Source of the DNA: Urophycis tenuis
Taxonomy: Eukaryota > Chordata > Actinopteri > Gadiformes > Phycidae
Length of the DNA stretch: 64,000 bases
NCBI GenBank assembly: GCA_036785325.1
Contig: JAXIVH010000001.1
Span: 4,376,880-4,440,879, forward strand
Direction of reading: 5' to 3'
The notes beneath the pieces were generated by a model, which had not been told where the DNA came from, ran no database searches, and was given only the letters and a program-made list of their open reading frames with translations. This document shows positions 1 through 18,716 of this stretch, piece after piece. The translations under genes were made by a program, and so were the position numbers. How positions within the stretch are numbered: position 1 is the first letter of the stretch; the number at the start of each line of letters is the position of its first letter.

Positions 1-395
1 TCTTCTGCATCAAGTATTTGGTTTAGGCGTTCGACATCCAAAATCGGTTTGCCCTCTCCAGATGTACCGTCCCTGGTAGTCAAAGTGCTAATGCCAAACA
101 CTTGAGTTCTTGACATTGTAACAGACCTCCACCACTGCTCCAGCAAGTTTTTCTTCAGGTCCATCCCCAGTGGTCCGTAGTTGCAGCACATTCCCCTCTC
201 AAATAAGCCCCGGTGTAACTCGCCAGGTGCAACGTAGTGCCGATCCACGCAGAGCTGCAGCAGCATTCGGGTGGGGTCAGAGTCTTCATCTGGACACACC
301 GTTGTTCTGTAACGAATGCCGGTGTATTGCCTCATGAAGTCTCTGCATTGCAATTGTATTGATCTGGTTTCAATGCATATCCGAAATCGCTTCAT
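1..395 (-). CDS. polg2: polg2, first exon (partial): mitochondrial DNA polymerase gamma accessory subunit
   Basis: POLG2 is the processivity subunit of the mitochondrial DNA polymerase and derives from a class II aminoacyl-tRNA synthetase fold. Reading the minus strand from an ATG at 395 gives an open frame to the left edge. It contains LLQLCVDRHYV, then NYGPLGMDLKKNLLEQWW, then TQVFGIST and LDVERLNQILDAEE. This matches the start of the synthetase-like domain of vertebrate POLG2, which has GPLG-(V/M)-(E/D)-L-(R/K)-KNL and EWW followed by a V/FREQVF-like stretch. The first about 24 residues (MKRFRICIETRSIQLQ...) are rich in Arg/Lys and Gln with few acids, as expected for a mitochondrial presequence. 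A second in-frame ATG lies at 335. The remaining exons lie left of position 1. The tandem minus-strand order ddx5 then polg2 is the vertebrate arrangement and supports the call. The start codon is less certain than the identity. Confidence 0.85.
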   Translation of the reverse strand, partial: MKRFRICIETRSIQLQCRDFMRQYTGIRYRTTVCPDEDSDPTRMLLQLCVDRHYVAPGELHRGLFERGMCCNYGPLGMDLKKNLLEQWWRSVTMSRTQVFGISTLTTRDGTSGEGKPILDVERLNQILDAE

Positions 396-2319
396 ACAAT
401 GTGATATCATATCCAAGTGTCGTGAACTTCAGCTGATAAAAGGTCGTAAAAGAGTCATGCGTTGTAAGTATTTACAAACTAAGAACGTCAACGGGGGTTA
501 GCTGAGGGTTTAAAACGTCACCGAAAGATGTGCGGTTCGCACTATTATGACGTCAAAACTCGTCAAAAACGTGAAAACACGTGTGAGCATGGAGACCCGA
601 ACCAAAAGTAAGTAGCTGGTTCCGGTTCCGGTTAAAAGCAAAGCCTTCACATAGTTCCGTTCGGTGTCCCGCCCATATCTATGGTCCCGCCTCCACCCGA
701 GTTCCATAATTGATGGTCTAATTGGGGGTCTCACCGTCATCAACAGTAGATCAGCCCGCAGACATTGTAACTTAGCGCGGTGGAGCATCAACGTTAAACG
801 TGGAGTAGTTTGCAAGCTATGTGTTGTTGTATTAAAAGCTGTGGAGAAATCTACAAAGACAAGCTTTGCAAGAGTTTTTTTTGTTACCCTCGAGATGCTT
901 CTAAAGATAAAGAAATAAAGTAGTAGCCGTCATCCACATTAACCCGAAATGCAAATTGAATCCATGTCATGCATCATGACAAAAAAAAATCTATTATTCA
1001 TTAATTTCATCAATTAATAAAATATTGATCTAAAAGAAATGCATTTAAAGATTAGCAATGAAAAAATATATGAGCCCAATATATGAGCCCCAATAAAAGT
1101 CAAATATAATTTTCAAATCAGGACAAAGGTAAAATAACAATGATGGCAATTCAATGATGGCTCCTAGTGAAACCCTGTGGGTAAGAGCGAGCACTTAAAG
1201 GGGTCATATTATGCAATTTGTGTGGTTAAGAATTTAATTTGGGGCCCTACTACTACTACCACTACTACTACATGTTTTCATCCAAAAAATACTCCTTATT
1301 ATGCTCACACTGTTCATTGCTGCTTGAGATTATGATTCAGATGTAATGTTCTAACTATACTTTCTCTACATCACAGTTATAACCTTGTGTCTGTTGACTG
1401 ACCAAAGTGTATATTTTATAATGTGTTTTTTGGGTGTACCAGAATGCACCAGAAAAAGTCTGCTGCAAAGAAATGCTAAAGGTAGTCAAGTTAAGTTAGT
1501 ATAATGAATTAAATTCCTTGTATGTGCAAACCTACTTGGCCATAAACATCTTTCTGATTCTGATGACTAGATTTCTACCACTGCTTCACATCAGGGTCCT
1601 GCAAAACCCTTTTCACTGTACCTTACCCTTAACGTAAAAGGTAATGCATTATATTACCTCTTCTAAAACTTCTATGAATTAAAACACTCAACAGGGACAA
1701 ATAATGTCATTCAATGGTGACAGAAAAGTTACATTCTTACGCCCAAATCTGGAAGCTGTGTGAGTCTGGAGACTGGGTACCACTACTGGTGGTGGAGTGG
1801 AGAGAGCCCCACATTTCAACATCAGTGGAATAGAAGGACTGTTCATGTAATAGAACAGTAATAGAGAGTAATTATAGAGTAATAGAGTAATTTAGATACC
1901 ATGCAGCAGCATGAGCCTAGAATACCACAATAAATGATCTTGCATTTAAACAGAAGAATATCTCCACTTCACATATCTCCAGATACCACGCCCAAGTCCC
2001 TCCAGGGTAGGCATGTAACTGGATCACAGAGCTGACGTCTCTTCAACATCAGTGAAACCATGACTGCTCCACAAATTCAGACCATGTTCACACATCTCCT
2101 CTACGCTAGGATCTGGCTCTTCGTTGTGTGCCGCAATATAGGCCTCCATCTTGTCCTTGTTGTTCAAGATGAACTCTGTACCTGAGAGGTGGTTTTCCTT
2201 TTATGGGCTTGACTGCTAGGTGGGAGCGGCACAGGAATTAAGAAATTCCAGGAAACAACAAAGTACAAACAGGAGCAAGTAAGTGAAACAGTCAGACATA
2301 ATCTGCTGTTCAAAATCAA
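396..2319. other. Gene-free interval between polg2 and the RING fragment
   Basis: No convincing exon was found on either strand. The part next to polg2 (396-800) should hold its promoter and has several CpGs, for example around 490-560. The rest is AT-rich, with no long open frame carrying a recognisable domain. Confidence 0.5.
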
Positions 2320-2679
2320 ATGGCGACGCAAAACGCTATGCTGAAACGGGAAAAATACAGTTGTTCCATCTGCCTAGAATTACTGTCTGATCCAGTGTCT
2401 CTCTCTTGTGGCCACGGCTACTCCTTGGGCTGCATCACGGATCAATGGGACGGTACGGACGTGAAAGCAGTCTACAGTTGCCTCCAGTGTCGACAGCCCT
2501 TCGCACAGAGGCCGGCTCTGGTGAAGAACACAGTTTTGGCAGATCTAATGGAGGATATCAAAAGGTCAGAACTGCAAGATGGTCCTCCGGATCAGTGCTA
2601 CGCTGGACAAGGAGATGTGGCCTGTGACATCTGCACCGGGAGGAAGACCAAAGCCAAATGTCAAGGGTGGACGTTTTAA
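2320..2679 (+). pseudogene. Truncated RING/TRIM (finTRIM-like) E3 ligase fragment
   Basis: An ATG frame of 119 codons encodes a RING-HC domain (residues 15-56) followed by the first half of a B-box-like motif (GDVACDICTGRKTKAKC, about residues 98-114), then a stop at 2677. Full fish TRIM/finTRIM proteins continue with a second B-box, a coiled coil and usually a B30.2 domain, none of which follows. One zinc ligand is missing: after Cys30-Gly-His32 the expected Cys35 is Ser (sequence CGHGYSLGC), which should weaken zinc binding. The frame ends in an A-rich run (2686-2696). Family identity rests on the RING spacing and the tail KNTVLADLMEDIKRSE. This looks like a decayed or 3'-truncated member of a large family. 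It could instead be the first exon of a spliced gene whose other exons I cannot find. Confidence 0.6.
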
Positions 2680-4136
2680 TTCTAAAAAAAAAAAAGCCAC
2701 CTAAACCCAGCGGCATCCAACCGCGGGCCGAGTTCAACTCCTCAAAGATGCGCTTCATGACCCGACCCACCAGTCAATGGCAACCAAACCAGACCTCCGA
2801 ATCCCCCCCAACCCCCGAAGAAACCTTGAAAATAAATCACACTCCTTGGTAAGCATCCCCAAAATATTGAATATTTAGTCAGATTCAATAACCAGAAGAT
2901 TTCTTGTGGCATTCATGTGAAATAACCTTGGACCCAAAAACAAGACATATAGAAACCCATTGCACACCATTTGCTGACTAACGGTAACAAAAACCCATTG
3001 TTGCTAGTATGTATTTGGCCCCAGGAGGTAAGACTCAGGCACGGTCAATGGAATCAGCAGCAGCATGTCTATGCTGGGACCGGACCGCTTGGGCACCCTG
3101 GAGTCTGATTTTCTGTTTTCTGTGAGATGGGCTCAACACAACCCACGGGTGGGCCACCAAATGAACATGATGTTCTTGTCGATTTCCAAATGAATGTCTG
3201 TAGTTCATCTTTGTGACACAAGATCATTTTCCATTCACATTTATGTCAGGTCATGGTAACTAGGGACACAAGTAGTCCCTGGGGCATTTTGAGTTATTCA
3301 GATTCTGAAAGTGTAGTTTCTAAGCTTTCCAATGTTGTGTGATGATGTGTGTCACATGAAAATCTGATAATATTTGGAGAAGTTGTGGCCGTTTGAAAGT
3401 AGACACATCAGAAAATCTAAAACTGAGAAAAAGCCTCTTAAAGATTTGCAGTTGTCACCTCTCTCTATGGGCACACCAGATTTCAAACACAAAATGTATA
3501 CTTTTAAAGAAACCAATACTGTTATCTGAAACATGGCGAGGCTTCTCTGTGATTTCAACCAACAGATTCTGCAAAAAAACAAAAATCACTAATTTTGAAA
3601 AAAAATCACTTTGTTAATTTGTGCAAATGTTGTTTTGGGACTTGTGTCTATGGATCCCATGACCCGACACATTATTTATGCAACATTTAATTCAATATAA
3701 AACCGTTTGCTTTATTGATATGAAAAGAACATCTGAAATGCATTCATGAGTAAGGTTTAAGTGTATTTAAAATGAGTAGGAAAAATATGGTTTTACTGGT
3801 AAGGAATACATTTACCTCGACATTTTTTTTAATGATTTATGAAGCGACAATATTAAAAATGTGTGCACTGTATACTGTTTTACTGAGATGAATATAAAAA
3901 AAAAAAGAAAATGTTCAAGTTATTGTCAATCATCACTGATGGTGATTGTTCAATTATAGATCTTCAAAAAAAGAACAGAATTCATCATGAAAATTACGTC
4001 AAGATCAATTATATTTGCATTTCTGCCCCCCCAGCCTTACGCTGAATTTATCCACATTGATAATATGATAATTGGCATTGAATTCAAGTGAATTTCAAGA
4101 GATCTAGTTATTGATTGATATAAAGTCCCTTGTGAC

Positions 4137-4175
4137 ATCCCTTGTCACACACAGCATTTCATTGTGACAAGGGAT
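4137..4175. repeat. Perfect inverted repeat, 13-bp stem
   Basis: ATCCCTTGTCACA at 4137-4149 is the exact reverse complement of TGTGACAAGGGAT at 4163-4175, with a 13-nt loop. It has the same core as the hairpin at 4284-4330. Confidence 0.85.
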
Positions 4176-4283
4176 CAATGTATGTAGTTCATCTTTGTGA
4201 CACAAGATCATATTCAACACGCTCAAAATTACGATTCCCATTTGTGTCAGGTCATGGTAACTAGGGACACAAGTCGTCCATTG

Positions 4284-4330
4284 TTACATCCCTTGTCACA
4301 CACAGTATTTCAGTGTGACAAGGGATGTAA
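4284..4330. repeat. Perfect inverted repeat, 18-bp stem
   Basis: TTACATCCCTTGTCACAC at 4284-4301 pairs exactly with GTGTGACAAGGGATGTAA at 4313-4330 across an 11-nt loop. It shares its core with the hairpin about 110 bp to the left, so the two could also pair with each other. Confidence 0.9.
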
Positions 4331-4403
4331 TTGTGTTAATTTCAGTATTCCAGTTTCCGCAAATAACGTTTTCACAGGCACAGATACTTTTTAGATTTTT
4401 TTC

Positions 4404-4409
4404 TTTATT
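4404..4409 (-). terminator. Polyadenylation signal (AATAAA) for ddx5
   Basis: TTTATT on the plus strand reads AATAAA on the minus strand, about 345 bp after the ddx5 stop codon at 4754-4756. It is the best-placed signal I saw, but other AT-rich hexamers exist, so the true 3' end is uncertain. Confidence 0.45.
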
Positions 4410-4753
4410 TTAATTAAAGAGCCATGCCATAGTCAACCTCAATCACATAACTTGAAACACACCTCAAATTCAAAACATTGCATTACCTAGTAAAAGGAAA
4501 ATGACTGGGGAATGTAACAAATAAAAACAGTCCAAAAAGTGCTATTTCTAAGTTACACTTAAGGCATATCTGCCCCTCCACTTCACGCTCTGCTTTTCCC
4601 CAAAACCAATCCTGCCGTTAGCGGGGGGGGGGGAAAATTAAATAAAAGAAACAATACGACGACTGATAATACTACTAATAATAATCCTAATCTTTATACT
4701 GATAGAAGACCACCAGACAAGAGAGAAATGGTTTCTGGGGACACGGGGGCCCT

Positions 4754-11487
<6,734 letters not shown>

Positions 11488-11640
11488 GGTCCTGTGAGCT
11501 ATCGTTGTTGTCGGGTCGTTTTCTGAAATTTATGTCCAAACTAATGAAGAAAGAATTAGCTGTCAAACCAAATCAACACCAGGAAATACAAAATAAAATG
11601 CCGGCTGAGAAAAGTCTGTAAGCGGAAATGACGTTGATCC
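11488..11640 (-). promoter_or_regulatory. ddx5 5' UTR and proximal promoter region
   Basis: This lies immediately upstream of the ddx5 ATG. No TATA box is evident. A CRE-like TGACGT (11629-11634) overlaps an ETS-like CGGAAATG (11623-11630), a combination common in housekeeping promoters. The transcription start is not defined by sequence alone. Confidence 0.35.
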
Positions 11641-12466
11641 AGGCTCATCACATTTTTGTATCACTGCGCAAGCACCACACCTATAAACAAGAATATCAAT
11701 GCGCAAGCACGCGCGAACGTAATGTCATTTATAAAGCTTTTAATCTTTGACTACAATCTGATTTTTTTTCCTCATAAAATTTGTAATAGAATTGTATTCA
11801 TATATATAAAGATACTTCATACTTCAAAGATACTACATTCTGAACAAGCAGCGAAACCCTGAGAAACGATAGAAAATCGAAAACAATACTTTTATAGGCC
11901 AACTCTATTTCTATGATTCTGAGCAAGTCGTCGCCCACTCCTCAAGCTGCTCCTGGGTGGACCATTATCCCACCACGAAGTTGACACCCGAGGTGAAAAT
12001 GCATAGAATAGGAAGTCAGATTCAACACAAGTCTCCCATAAATGACTAGCACAATCTCTTTGTCAACTTTGAGCCCTGCCGACTGACAGACCTGATAAGA
12101 GGAGCTGTGTGTAAGACCAAACATGTACAATGTTGAAAAACGACCAGACCCATGTTGCAACCCATAGATTGATTTACTGTCACTGTTTTATTTGGCCACA
12201 CTTCATTGACTTGCTGGATGTCAATGTCGCCTGGAGAAACAAGCGAAGAAAGTTTTCCGGTTGACATGATATTTCAACATTTTTGGAGACACATACATAT
12301 AGGCCTACAGGAGGATCCACCTGATTGGTGGTGTGTAATACCAGTGGTGGGGTAACAACATTTGTGTCAGGGATCTTGCCAGTCTTCCTTCTGGCCAGAA
12401 AGGGAAGCTCTCCTCAGGACTCACCAGAGACTCCCCAATCATCCACATACCTTTTAGCTGTGTCTG
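11641..12466. other. Intergenic DNA, start of the lectin duplication
   Basis: No gene seen. The part from about 11985 matches 23020-23860 (shared for example: CAACACAAGTCTCCCATAAA and GAGCCCTGCCGACTGACAGA), so it is the 3' flank of the first lectin gene copy. Confidence 0.6.
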
Positions 12467-13556
12467 TAGCCTGGGAATTCCCATGCTGCTTTGCGCACGA
12501 TTTCATTAGGCGAGTTTCAGATCGTTTGCATTTGCGCATTTGTTGCAACGAGACTTGAGAAGATCCGGCGGAACTCGTCATAATCACGTCAAGTTCCCGT
12601 CTGGTCAAGGCGGACACAGGTGAACTTCTCGTCAACAACTTCCGTTCTTCGTAGCAGACGAGTTCGAGGCATTGGATCTCCCCTTACTGATGCAGGCTTG
12701 GCTATGTGGAGAAATGTGTAAATAAAATAAATAAAATAAAAAATGCATGATGAGTGATGAAGTGAAAGTTCACAAAATCGTCTCTTTTTAATTTCTTTTT
12801 AATATGCATAGTTTGGGAGAGGGCACCAGACACGCCTCTCTGAAAGGTGTAATGTCACTTCTGACGTTGATAATTTAATTTCGGTATTCCAACCAACCAG
12901 GGCAAAGTTGAGAGGAGGTTGAGGGGAGTGTCTTATGTCCGCACTTGCTCGAGAGAACATGGCCAGAAAAGCAGGCGGAAGTTGTTTTCCTGAAAACACG
13001 CGAGTTTTGAAAGCCAGGTGAATCGTCGCATCGGAAGTTCATCAGAGGTATTTCTGACGTTTTCATCCCAGAATGCATTCTGAAGCATGGCAAACGAAGC
13101 CGCATGCCTCATCTGAAACTCGCCTATTCTCACTGCAAAGACAGTCTGGAAACCACCGCCCTTATTTTCCCCTGAGTTAGGGAACCAATCACAGAACGGG
13201 GGGGGGGGGGGGGGGGGGCAGCAATACGATGACGACGTCTATGCACGACACCGAAGCTTGTAGCGTGTTAATCCAACATGGCAGCAGACACAATGTTACC
13301 GTTCGATGCAGCTTTAGAAAGTGTATTAAGTAGCTTTTGTAGCAATTAATTTAATTTTAGTAGCTAATTTTTAGTAGCAATTGGCTATGAATCGCGTGCA
13401 AAGCAGCATGTGAAGAACCAGACGCCATTTGATAGACATTCGTAGCGCCCAATAAACGGCTCTAGGCATTCGTAAACCACGCCTCAAATACGAAAAAAAG
13501 CACACCTAGTTCCCAGACCACCATCTCATCGAGATGTGGACGCGTCAGCCAGGCTA
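12467..13556. mobile_element. hAT-like DNA element (TAGCCTGG termini) in unit A
   Basis: The ends are TAGCCTGG and CCAGGCTA. CTGTGTCTG lies on both sides (12458-12466 and 13557-13565). The sister sequence in unit B (about 23812) has this string once and no insert, so the borders are supported by an empty site. The 8-9 bp duplication fits hAT. No transposase is seen. A 618-bp MITE sits inside, together with a 20-bp or longer poly-G run near 13199-13219. Confidence 0.75.
12508..13125 (+). mobile_element. MITE with AGGCGAGTTTCAGAT termini, copy 1
   Basis: It starts AGGCGAGTTTCAGAT and ends with the inverse ATCTGAAACTCGCCT. ATT lies on each side (12505-12507, 13126-13128). The same element occurs in the opposite orientation at 47060-47717. 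It has no transposase. The 3-bp duplication could fit PIF/Harbinger-type elements, but I do not assign a family. Confidence 0.8.
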
Positions 13557-13705
13557 CTGTGTCTGCTTATATTTGGGCATTTCTAAACATGCTGTACTGC
13601 TGCTCAACGTGTTTTACTCCAGAAAAAAAGAATCCTGAATGTGCATCCACACAAATGAATATAATATGTACACAATGGAATATGGCTTCAGAAACATAAG
13701 GCCTC

Positions 13706-15498
13706 TGTTACGGCCTTGAGCCATCGGCATTGTCTCCCATCCCTCTGTATGCGCTACCCCTCCTGTTTTGCAGCAAAGCATCTCCAGTGGGCGGGACCTT
13801 CCATCCCCTGATTAGCCCCGGCGACTGATTGGTGCGGGGCTCCGCCAACCAAAAAGCAACAGCTCAGGGAAGGCATATAACGCCCGGTATGCTCTGCAAA
13901 CAGGGGCAGACACCTTTAGGAGACTGAGTCGTTTAGTCCGGTGGTTCTTAACCTGGGTTTGATTGAGCCCCAGGGGTTCGTTGAGTCACTTTCAGGGGTT
14001 CGGCGGGGGTCAAGACCAGAGGCCATTTCTCTAAGACTGCAAGGGAAACTGCAAGGTGCAAGCTTCCCCTAAAATGTCAAAAATAAAATGGTCAAACATG
14101 TACAGTTGTGTTAACATTTTGTTGACTCCAAATGTGTTAGAACACGTTCATCTTGAAGATGAGGTCGTTCAGAATCAGCGACTTAGACTGACTCGATTTT
14201 GTTAACCTCACGTGCATTCACGTAGCGTCAACGCATTTCCCCGTAAAAGCCGAGCGTCCATTAACTTGAAACTCGACGGTCATTGGATAAAAATGCCAAA
14301 TTGATTTTTTTTTTTTTAAATGTCTCCCGCCCGGACGCCGAGTATCTCTAGGGGTGAATGGAGTTGTGGGCTGACCTCGGCTGGCATGGAAGCTGAGCTT
14401 CCGCATAATGATTGGAGGATCAGTCGAAAGGCTGAACCCCGTTTTGATTGACAGCTATTTGAGATGTAAAATTGTCACTTCAGCTTGACTGCTCGGTCCC
14501 ATTGCAGATTTTGCAAGTGAAGTCCAAAGACAAGCTGCTACCCTTTTCTTGTTATTTTCTTGCTTGATCCTTTCCATTGTTCATTTCTTACACTGCAAAT
14601 AAAATACACTCATAGTATTTCCTTGTTCGAGTTTAATAGTTTTGTTTGTTCGTTCAATCATTCATACTGTTGGCTAGGTCGAACTGAACTAGCTATCCAG
14701 CTAGTAAAAGAAACAGAGGGAAGAATTTACGTATAAATAAATGGACAACTTTTATGATGTAGGCCGACAATGAGGTTCCCCTCTTTGAAAGTCCAGCAGC
14801 CTCCACTGGAGACACACACAGTATAGCCCGGTTCCAGTGACTCATAAAAGTTGTTGAGAGTTATGTTTGAGAGTTATGTGAAATTTTTGTTGGTTTTGTT
14901 GTTTGAATACAGTGATTTTGTATGCAACTGATGCATGGTTCATTTTGTGCACTAATAAAATATATACCTGTGTTTTGAAGTAATCATTTTATTTTTTTCA
15001 TTTACGAGGGGTTCAGTACATCCAATAAGGTTAAGAACCACTGGTTTAGTCGCATGAGAACTGTTGTTTGTACAGTGAGAGTGTGTGTGTGTGTTCCCAG
15101 ATTTGGGCCCAGGGTAAGAATTACATTTTCCGTTCTGATTTTTGGTTACCTGCACTCACGTTTAGGGTTTTGTCACACTGTTTAGAAACACTAGGGTTAG
15201 GGGTGCTGATCGTTTGTATTTCTGTTTTCATCGCACATGAGTAGTTAGTTAGGTTTTTGTTTTAGGGATGTTTGATTTGTGGTCATTCACCACTCACCTT
15301 AGTCAATAGACAATTAGCTCCATTTTATTTTAAGGACTTCTCTTGTCATATTTGTTTATTTGATTTGACAGCACCTGGCGGCCCTTTTCTGTTGGTTATC
15401 TTATTTAATTTCCACTTGCCAGTAAATAATAAATGTCACGTTAATTGCAATCCACCCATCGGGTTATGTGTGTTACTTCCTTAGCTGGGTTCATAACA
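13706..15498 (+). mobile_element. Solo LTR (TGTTACGG...AACA) in unit A, carrying a hAT insert
   Basis: It starts TGTTACGGCC and ends TTCATAACA, with CCTC on both sides (13702-13705, 15499-15502). Unit B has the uninterrupted site GGCCTCACATTA near 23945. Without the internal hAT it is about 690 bp. A related LTR lies at 36416-37107, sharing GGCGGG...CCTTCCATCCCCTGAT, ATTGGTGCGGGGCTCCGCCA and AACAGGGGCAGAC. A TATA-like CATATAAC lies near 13876. Confidence 0.75.
13939..15043. mobile_element. Non-autonomous hAT (CGGTGGTTCTTAACC termini) inside the solo LTR
   Basis: The left end is CGGTGGTTCTTAACC and the right end GGTTAAGAACCACTG. A perfect 8-bp duplication GTTTAGTC flanks it (13931-13938, 15044-15051). 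The TIR resembles the CAGTGGTTCTCAA-type ends of Buster/Charlie hATs. No coding capacity was found. Confidence 0.9.
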
Positions 15499-16682
15499 CC
15501 TCACATTATTTGGTTTGTATTTTGTAGTTTAATAAATGGTGGTGATGTCCTATCAAGTTCCAAATGTTCAATGAATGAAACAAAACAAAACACTTAAACT
15601 TTGCCGATAAACATTGAAGAATTCAAAGTGATTGATATTAAATCTACTCCTACTACTTTTACAGTAATCTTGACCAGTGCATCCTGAATGCACCTCTACT
15701 CAGACCATACCTTTACTTTTTGTGTAAACATGGTGATGGTGACTCAAATAATTTCCTTTTACTTTTTTGGAGAGAACTAAAAAATCCCCATCATTGTAGT
15801 GACTTGATTTAAGTGTCAGAGGTTGTGTCAGGTTATTCATTTGGACGTTAAAATGATTAGTATTCGGTTTACAGACACATTTGTGAGGAAAATGGATGGA
15901 TGAAAAGATGGAAGTTACACAATATTTTACTACTCTTGATCCATCCAATATTTATCAATACGGTCGTGTGTCAGCACATTAATAACTGCAGGTAGTTGTT
16001 AGCTTTAACGTTGTTAGTCCAAGAAAAAACATGGATGCTATATGTATCAATGTCTTGAGGTCAGAGCCTATGGAGGACTAAAAGTGCCAAAATTAAAAAA
16101 ATAAATACACCAATAAATAATTCTTCAATGTGTCATTAATTAATTAAAATTGAAATTAAATAATTAAATGTGTCATTAATGAATTAAAATACCGATTAAT
16201 TAAAAAAAAAAACGTATATAATCATTTCACTATTTAATTAATTTACATTTACATTTCATGATCCTGTGTTGCAGTGCTTCATGAATTGTCTAAACTGTCA
16301 AACTCGCCCATCAAAGTCGGTAGGCGGATCCTAATGCCTGATTGGTTACCCTGCGCATCAAGTCAAGGCAAATTAATTCCAGATAATGGATTGACGCAGA
16401 GCTCTTTGACACTCCGAACATCGCTGCAATTTGACCAGCGGGTAACCCAATAAGAACTTGATGCTCCAGAACTACACTCTATATGTCAAATGCCAAACGC
16501 CCCGGTCCCTGTGTGTGTTGCGCCTGATGCTCCCTGGTACCAGAGAAGCGGTACTTCTTCTAAATTTGCAGTCACTCTATAGTCAACATCTTGGTCGGAA
16601 AGTGCGGAAATAACTCCAAGAACTTCAATACATTCCTCGGGGTGTCTATTCGTACCCTTGGTATTTTTAGTCTATCTGTGTG

Positions 16683-17651
16683 GCTAAAAGCCAATTTACA
16701 CAAATAGAACCCACTTCAGCATTTAACACCAAGGAGCCAACCCTGAGAGAAGTTGAGGACATAGTCAGAGCAGCTAGATCCAACTCAGCTCCAGGTCCCA
16801 GTGGAGTACCATATGTTGTCTACAAGAGGTGCCCCAGGCTCTTGCAGCGAATGTGGAAGATCCTTAGGGTCATCTGGAGGAGAGGGATGGTGGCTCAGCA
16901 GTGGAGGCATGCAGAGGGTGTATGGATTCCGAAGGAAGAGAACTCTCGCACCATCGAGCAGTTTAGAAACATCTCACTCCTGAGTGTGGAGGGCAAGGTG
17001 TTTTTCAGCATTGTTGCCCGGCGCATGACAGAGTTCTTCGTGAAGAATGCGTACATCGACATCTCTGTGCAGAAGGGGGGGATCCCAAGGGTACCAGGGT
17101 GCATTGAGCACACGGGAGTTGTTACTCAGCTCATCCGGGAGGCCCGGGAGGGCAATGGGAACCTGGCAGTTTTGTGGCTTGACCTGTTTAATGCTTACGG
17201 GTCAATTCCTCACAAACTGGTGGAGACCTCACTTGAACGGCATCATGTTCCAGGCAAGATCAGGGACCTCATACTGGACTATTACAACTGCTTCAGTTTG
17301 AGAGTCACCTCGGGAACAGTAACATCAGCATCACATCGGCTGGAGAAGGGCATAATCACTGGGTGTACAGTCTCAGTGATTTTGTTTGCCTTGAGCATGA
17401 ACATGCTGGTTAAGTCAGCAGAGGTGGAGTGCAGAGGACCGCTCACCAAGTCAGGTGTGCGGCAGCCTCCCATCAGAGCGTTTATGGATGACCTGACAGT
17501 TACTACAACATCAGTTCCAGGCTGTAGGTGGGTTCTCCAAGGCCTTGAGCGGCTCATTAACTGGGCGCGTATGGGCTTTAAGCCTGCTAAGTCCCGTTCC
17601 CTGGTGGTGAAGAAGGGGAAGGTCACAGACAAGTTCCGGTTCTCGCTGTGA
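16683..17651 (+). pseudogene. Non-LTR reverse transcriptase fragment inside the long-TIR element
   Basis: An open frame of about 322 codons shows reverse transcriptase signatures: SAPGPSGVPYVVYK, WIPKEENS, FRNISLLSVEGKVFFSIVARR, LDLFNAYGSIPH, and FMDDL at the catalytic position normally written YxDD. The frame stops at 17649. Similar coding continues in another frame to about 17802 (SLGKIFDGTLRDKAAF, VDKSGLPG). There is no endonuclease, no N-terminal zinc fingers and no LINE 3' tail, so this is a partial copy. The family is probably one of the fish groups with a restriction-like endonuclease (R2/NeSL side), but I am not sure. There is no evidence of function. Confidence 0.7.
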
Positions 17652-18640
17652 GGTGTCCAAGTTCCAGCGGTCTCAGAGGAGCCACTGAAGAGCCTGGGGA
17701 AGATCTTTGATGGCACCCTGAGGGACAAAGCAGCATTCAAGGCGACCAGCAGAGAACTGGGAAACTGGCTAGTGGCGGTGGATAAGTCAGGGCTGCCAGG
17801 TAAGTATAAGCCGTTTTAGAAGCGTTTTTTAGTCGGCCGTCAGACAAACCAGTGCACTGATTTACTCCGGCAGCGTTTTACGCCCGTCTCACGGCCGACC
17901 AAAGCTTAACTTTACGCTTTACTTCTATTTTTAAGCGTTTCTGAAGCGTCTCCTTTATGACGTGTACGCCTATTATCTGTATTATCTGATGCAGGACACA
18001 TAACATGTGATGAATAAAACAACATAAAAACATGTCTTTTTTATCGTTATATGTTGATCTCATGTCTGCTTTTAGTAGCCTATAGAATTCTCAGATGGTG
18101 TTATAAATAATATCTCGTGCAGTTACCGTTTTTAACGTTGTCAAAATCTTCACCTACCATGGACGACGAGAGGTTAATCGTTGAAGTAGAAAAATATCCC
18201 CAACTTTACGATCCTTCTAATAGATACTACAAGGACAATATGTGTAGGGGGCGGGAGTATGACGTTCTAGAATCTTGAAAATATAGTCAAACAAACGGCG
18301 GCAGTGTGAATTGATACGCCAACGTTACGCTCACGTTACGCTTTCACCTGCGATGTAAATTCCCAGTAAGGCTATTAACACCATTTTCGCGAGAACATGG
18401 GGAATCAGAAAGGTTTTGGCTTTTACTGTCTATGGGTTGGTAAAAACGGTTCTGATTAATTTTCTGATGGAAAAGTCGTCTTTTATTTCCAGAATCTTTG
18501 TTCAGTGAACGCATAAACCGGTTTGTTAGTTAGCAGTTAAAAAAATACGATCTCTTTGTTTACTGTTGCCAAGCAACAGAAGTTTACAGACTGATCACTG
18601 ATTAGCAACTTGTCAACTCTTGCTTTACATTTACTAAGAC

Positions 18641-18716
18641 CTGATGATGTAGTGGTTAGGGGATAGCTCTTCAATGCAAAGATTAGGGGTTCGATCCCCA
18701 GGTGTTGCAAGCACCT
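18641..18716 (+). repeat. tRNA-like segment (SINE head or tRNA pseudogene)
   Basis: A box-A-like TGTAGTGGTTAGGGGA and a box-B-like GGTTCGATCCCC stand about 35 bp apart, as in tRNA genes and tRNA-derived SINEs. Arms do not fold into a clean cloverleaf by eye. It lies inside the 16069-19124 element. Confidence 0.5.

Larger units (their letters stand above)
2680..4390. other. Gene-free interval with duplicated segments and hairpins
   Basis: No gene is visible. Blocks around 3200-3290 and 4180-4285 repeat each other: both contain GTAGTTCATCTTTGTGACAC and later GGTCATGGTAACTAGGGACA. The second copy lies between two perfect hairpins listed separately. This suggests remains of one or more MITE-like elements. 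The rest is AT-rich. Confidence 0.45.
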
